Shown in pieces: positions 36,306-36,984 of a DNA stretch of 36,984 nt (the stretch's first letter is position 1; every line of letters begins with the position of its first letter). The position numbers and the translations under genes are program-made. This DNA is from a virus. The notes under the pieces were generated by a model. That model had not been told where the DNA came from. It searched no databases and saw nothing but the letters and a program-made list of their open reading frames with translations. The stretch spans positions 1 through 36,984 of IMG/VR virus record IMGVR_UViG_3300034152_000141; one strand, 5' to 3'.

Positions 36306-36984
36306 AGGATATAACCTCGCCTCACCGCCGAAAGAACAACGTTCGCATTATTGGCGATGTATTCGAACTGTTTGCTCGCGTCAACCAATATCGGGAAAAT
36401 GACGCTAATCAAAATCTGATTTTCTGTCGCTGATGTGTTTATCGCTATCCCGAGTTCAGACGTTTGATCGGTATCCGTCGCTGTATCTCCGGGCAATCGA
36501 ACTTGAATGTTTCCCGCCGTCCCGCCGGAGCGATCGACAGTCAGTTTATAAATGACAGCCTTCACCCCATTCGGAGCCCATGACGCCGTGTGTGTTGCCG
36601 CCGATCCCCACGCCGTCGGAGGGGTTGCGTCTGAGAGATCCGGAGTTGTCGGCCGATCATCATACGGAATGAGCCGATGAACGGTGCCGAGCGTTTTCCA
36701 TTCCGTTGAGCCCGGGATAAACGTCAGAGAATCTCCCGGGTATAGGAACTCGTATTCCGACCATCCGTTGATCGTCTCCGCGCCGTTCGCTCTGATATTG
36801 ACCTTGACATTCGGCGTTCCGGCATGAATCACCGTAATCGGCCAACCATTCGCAACCGGCGGAAGATCGAGATTCCGCTCAACCGAGCCCGTGAAAATAT
36901 ATGTCCCATACAGATCTCCGGCTGAGATCGTCGTATCGGTGCTGAACTCTAAAATCTTTTGGAGCCGAACCGCGAGATTGATAT
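36302..36984 (-). CDS. Tail/virion structural protein, C-terminal part (crosses the circular joint)
   Basis: This is the C-terminal part of the 336-residue protein that starts at 469 on the other side of the joint. The unique part is 36302-36843; 36844-36984 is the repeated overlap. The frame contains ETINGWSEYEFLYPGD and ends in RRGYIL. An internal Met (36832) could be mistaken for the start, but the frame is open upstream through the joint, so the longer reading is preferred. The stop overlaps the start of the next gene (36305) by ATGA. Probable tail structural protein; family unknown. Confidence 0.8.
   Translation of the reverse strand, partial: INLAVRLQKILEFSTDTTISAGDLYGTYIFTGSVERNLDLPPVANGWPITVIHAGTPNVKVNIRANGAETINGWSEYEFLYPGDSLTFIPGSTEWKTLGTVHRLIPYDDRPTTPDLSDATPPTAWGSAATHTASWAPNGVKAVIYKLTVDRSGGTAGNIQVRLPGDTATDTDQTSELGIAINTSATENQILISVIFPILVDASKQFEYIANNANVVLSAVRRGYIL
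36844..36984. repeat. Right copy of 141-bp terminal direct repeat
   Basis: Second exact copy of bases 1-141. The length of 141 equals the largest k-mer used by a common metagenome assembler, so an assembly overlap at a circular joint is the simplest reading (inference). Confidence 0.95.

Overview
The window looks like the complete genome of a tailed phage, about 36.84 kb. Bases 1-141 are repeated exactly at 36844-36984, and one gene reads through this joint in frame (start at 469, stop at 36302). The molecule is therefore circular or circularly permuted, and the repeat is probably an assembly overlap rather than biology. Every convincing gene lies on the minus strand. Neighbours overlap tightly (ATGA, TAATG, TTGA or GTGA junctions). 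I found no tRNA, integrase or plus-strand gene. The gene set (terminase, portal, HK97-type protease and capsid, connectors, tail tube, tape measure, baseplate) is that of a siphovirus. The host cannot be named from sequence; an outer-membrane-barrel-like protein hints at a diderm host, but weakly.

Reading in transcription order (falling coordinates), the early region runs from 29.57 to 19.27 kb. It opens with a ribbon-helix-helix regulator (29537) that has its own promoter. A run of small accessory genes follows (29.4-26.2 kb), several preceded by an identical 10-base element containing the ribosome binding site and by a GC-rich hairpin. After a strong terminator (26153-26179) comes a recombination module: a putative annealing protein, a RecB-like nuclease, a DUF5131 protein and an HNH-like protein. 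Then comes a replication module: an initiator with internal iterons at 22130-22193 and a possible helicase loader. Last are a C39-like peptidase, a barrel-like protein and small membrane proteins. Four sigma70-like promoters (near 29.56, 28.85, 26.13 and 22.60 kb) all carry the 8-mer ATCTCGGC in or beside the spacer, which suggests one regulator controls them all.

A structured gene-free stretch (19030-19273) separates early from late genes. The late operon continues down through an ASCH-like protein, small membrane proteins, terminase small and large subunits, a portal fused to a MuF-like domain, protease, capsid, head-tail connectors, tail tube, tail chaperones, tape measure, a Dit-like protein, a beta-propeller protein and a hub protein. 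It crosses the joint into tail, lysis and host-interaction genes (36.3-29.6 kb): an XhlA-like protein, a holin-like protein, a permuted papain-like hydrolase, three related tip proteins, a glycosyltransferase, repeat-bearing tail proteins and finally two coiled-coil frames that overlap almost completely.

The points most worth a second look are the shared promoter/operator motif with a nearly leaderless RHH gene, the seven-copy leader element, a terminator/antiterminator pair ahead of the replication gene, the dual-frame coiled-coil locus, and scattered GAACWGTTC palindromes.
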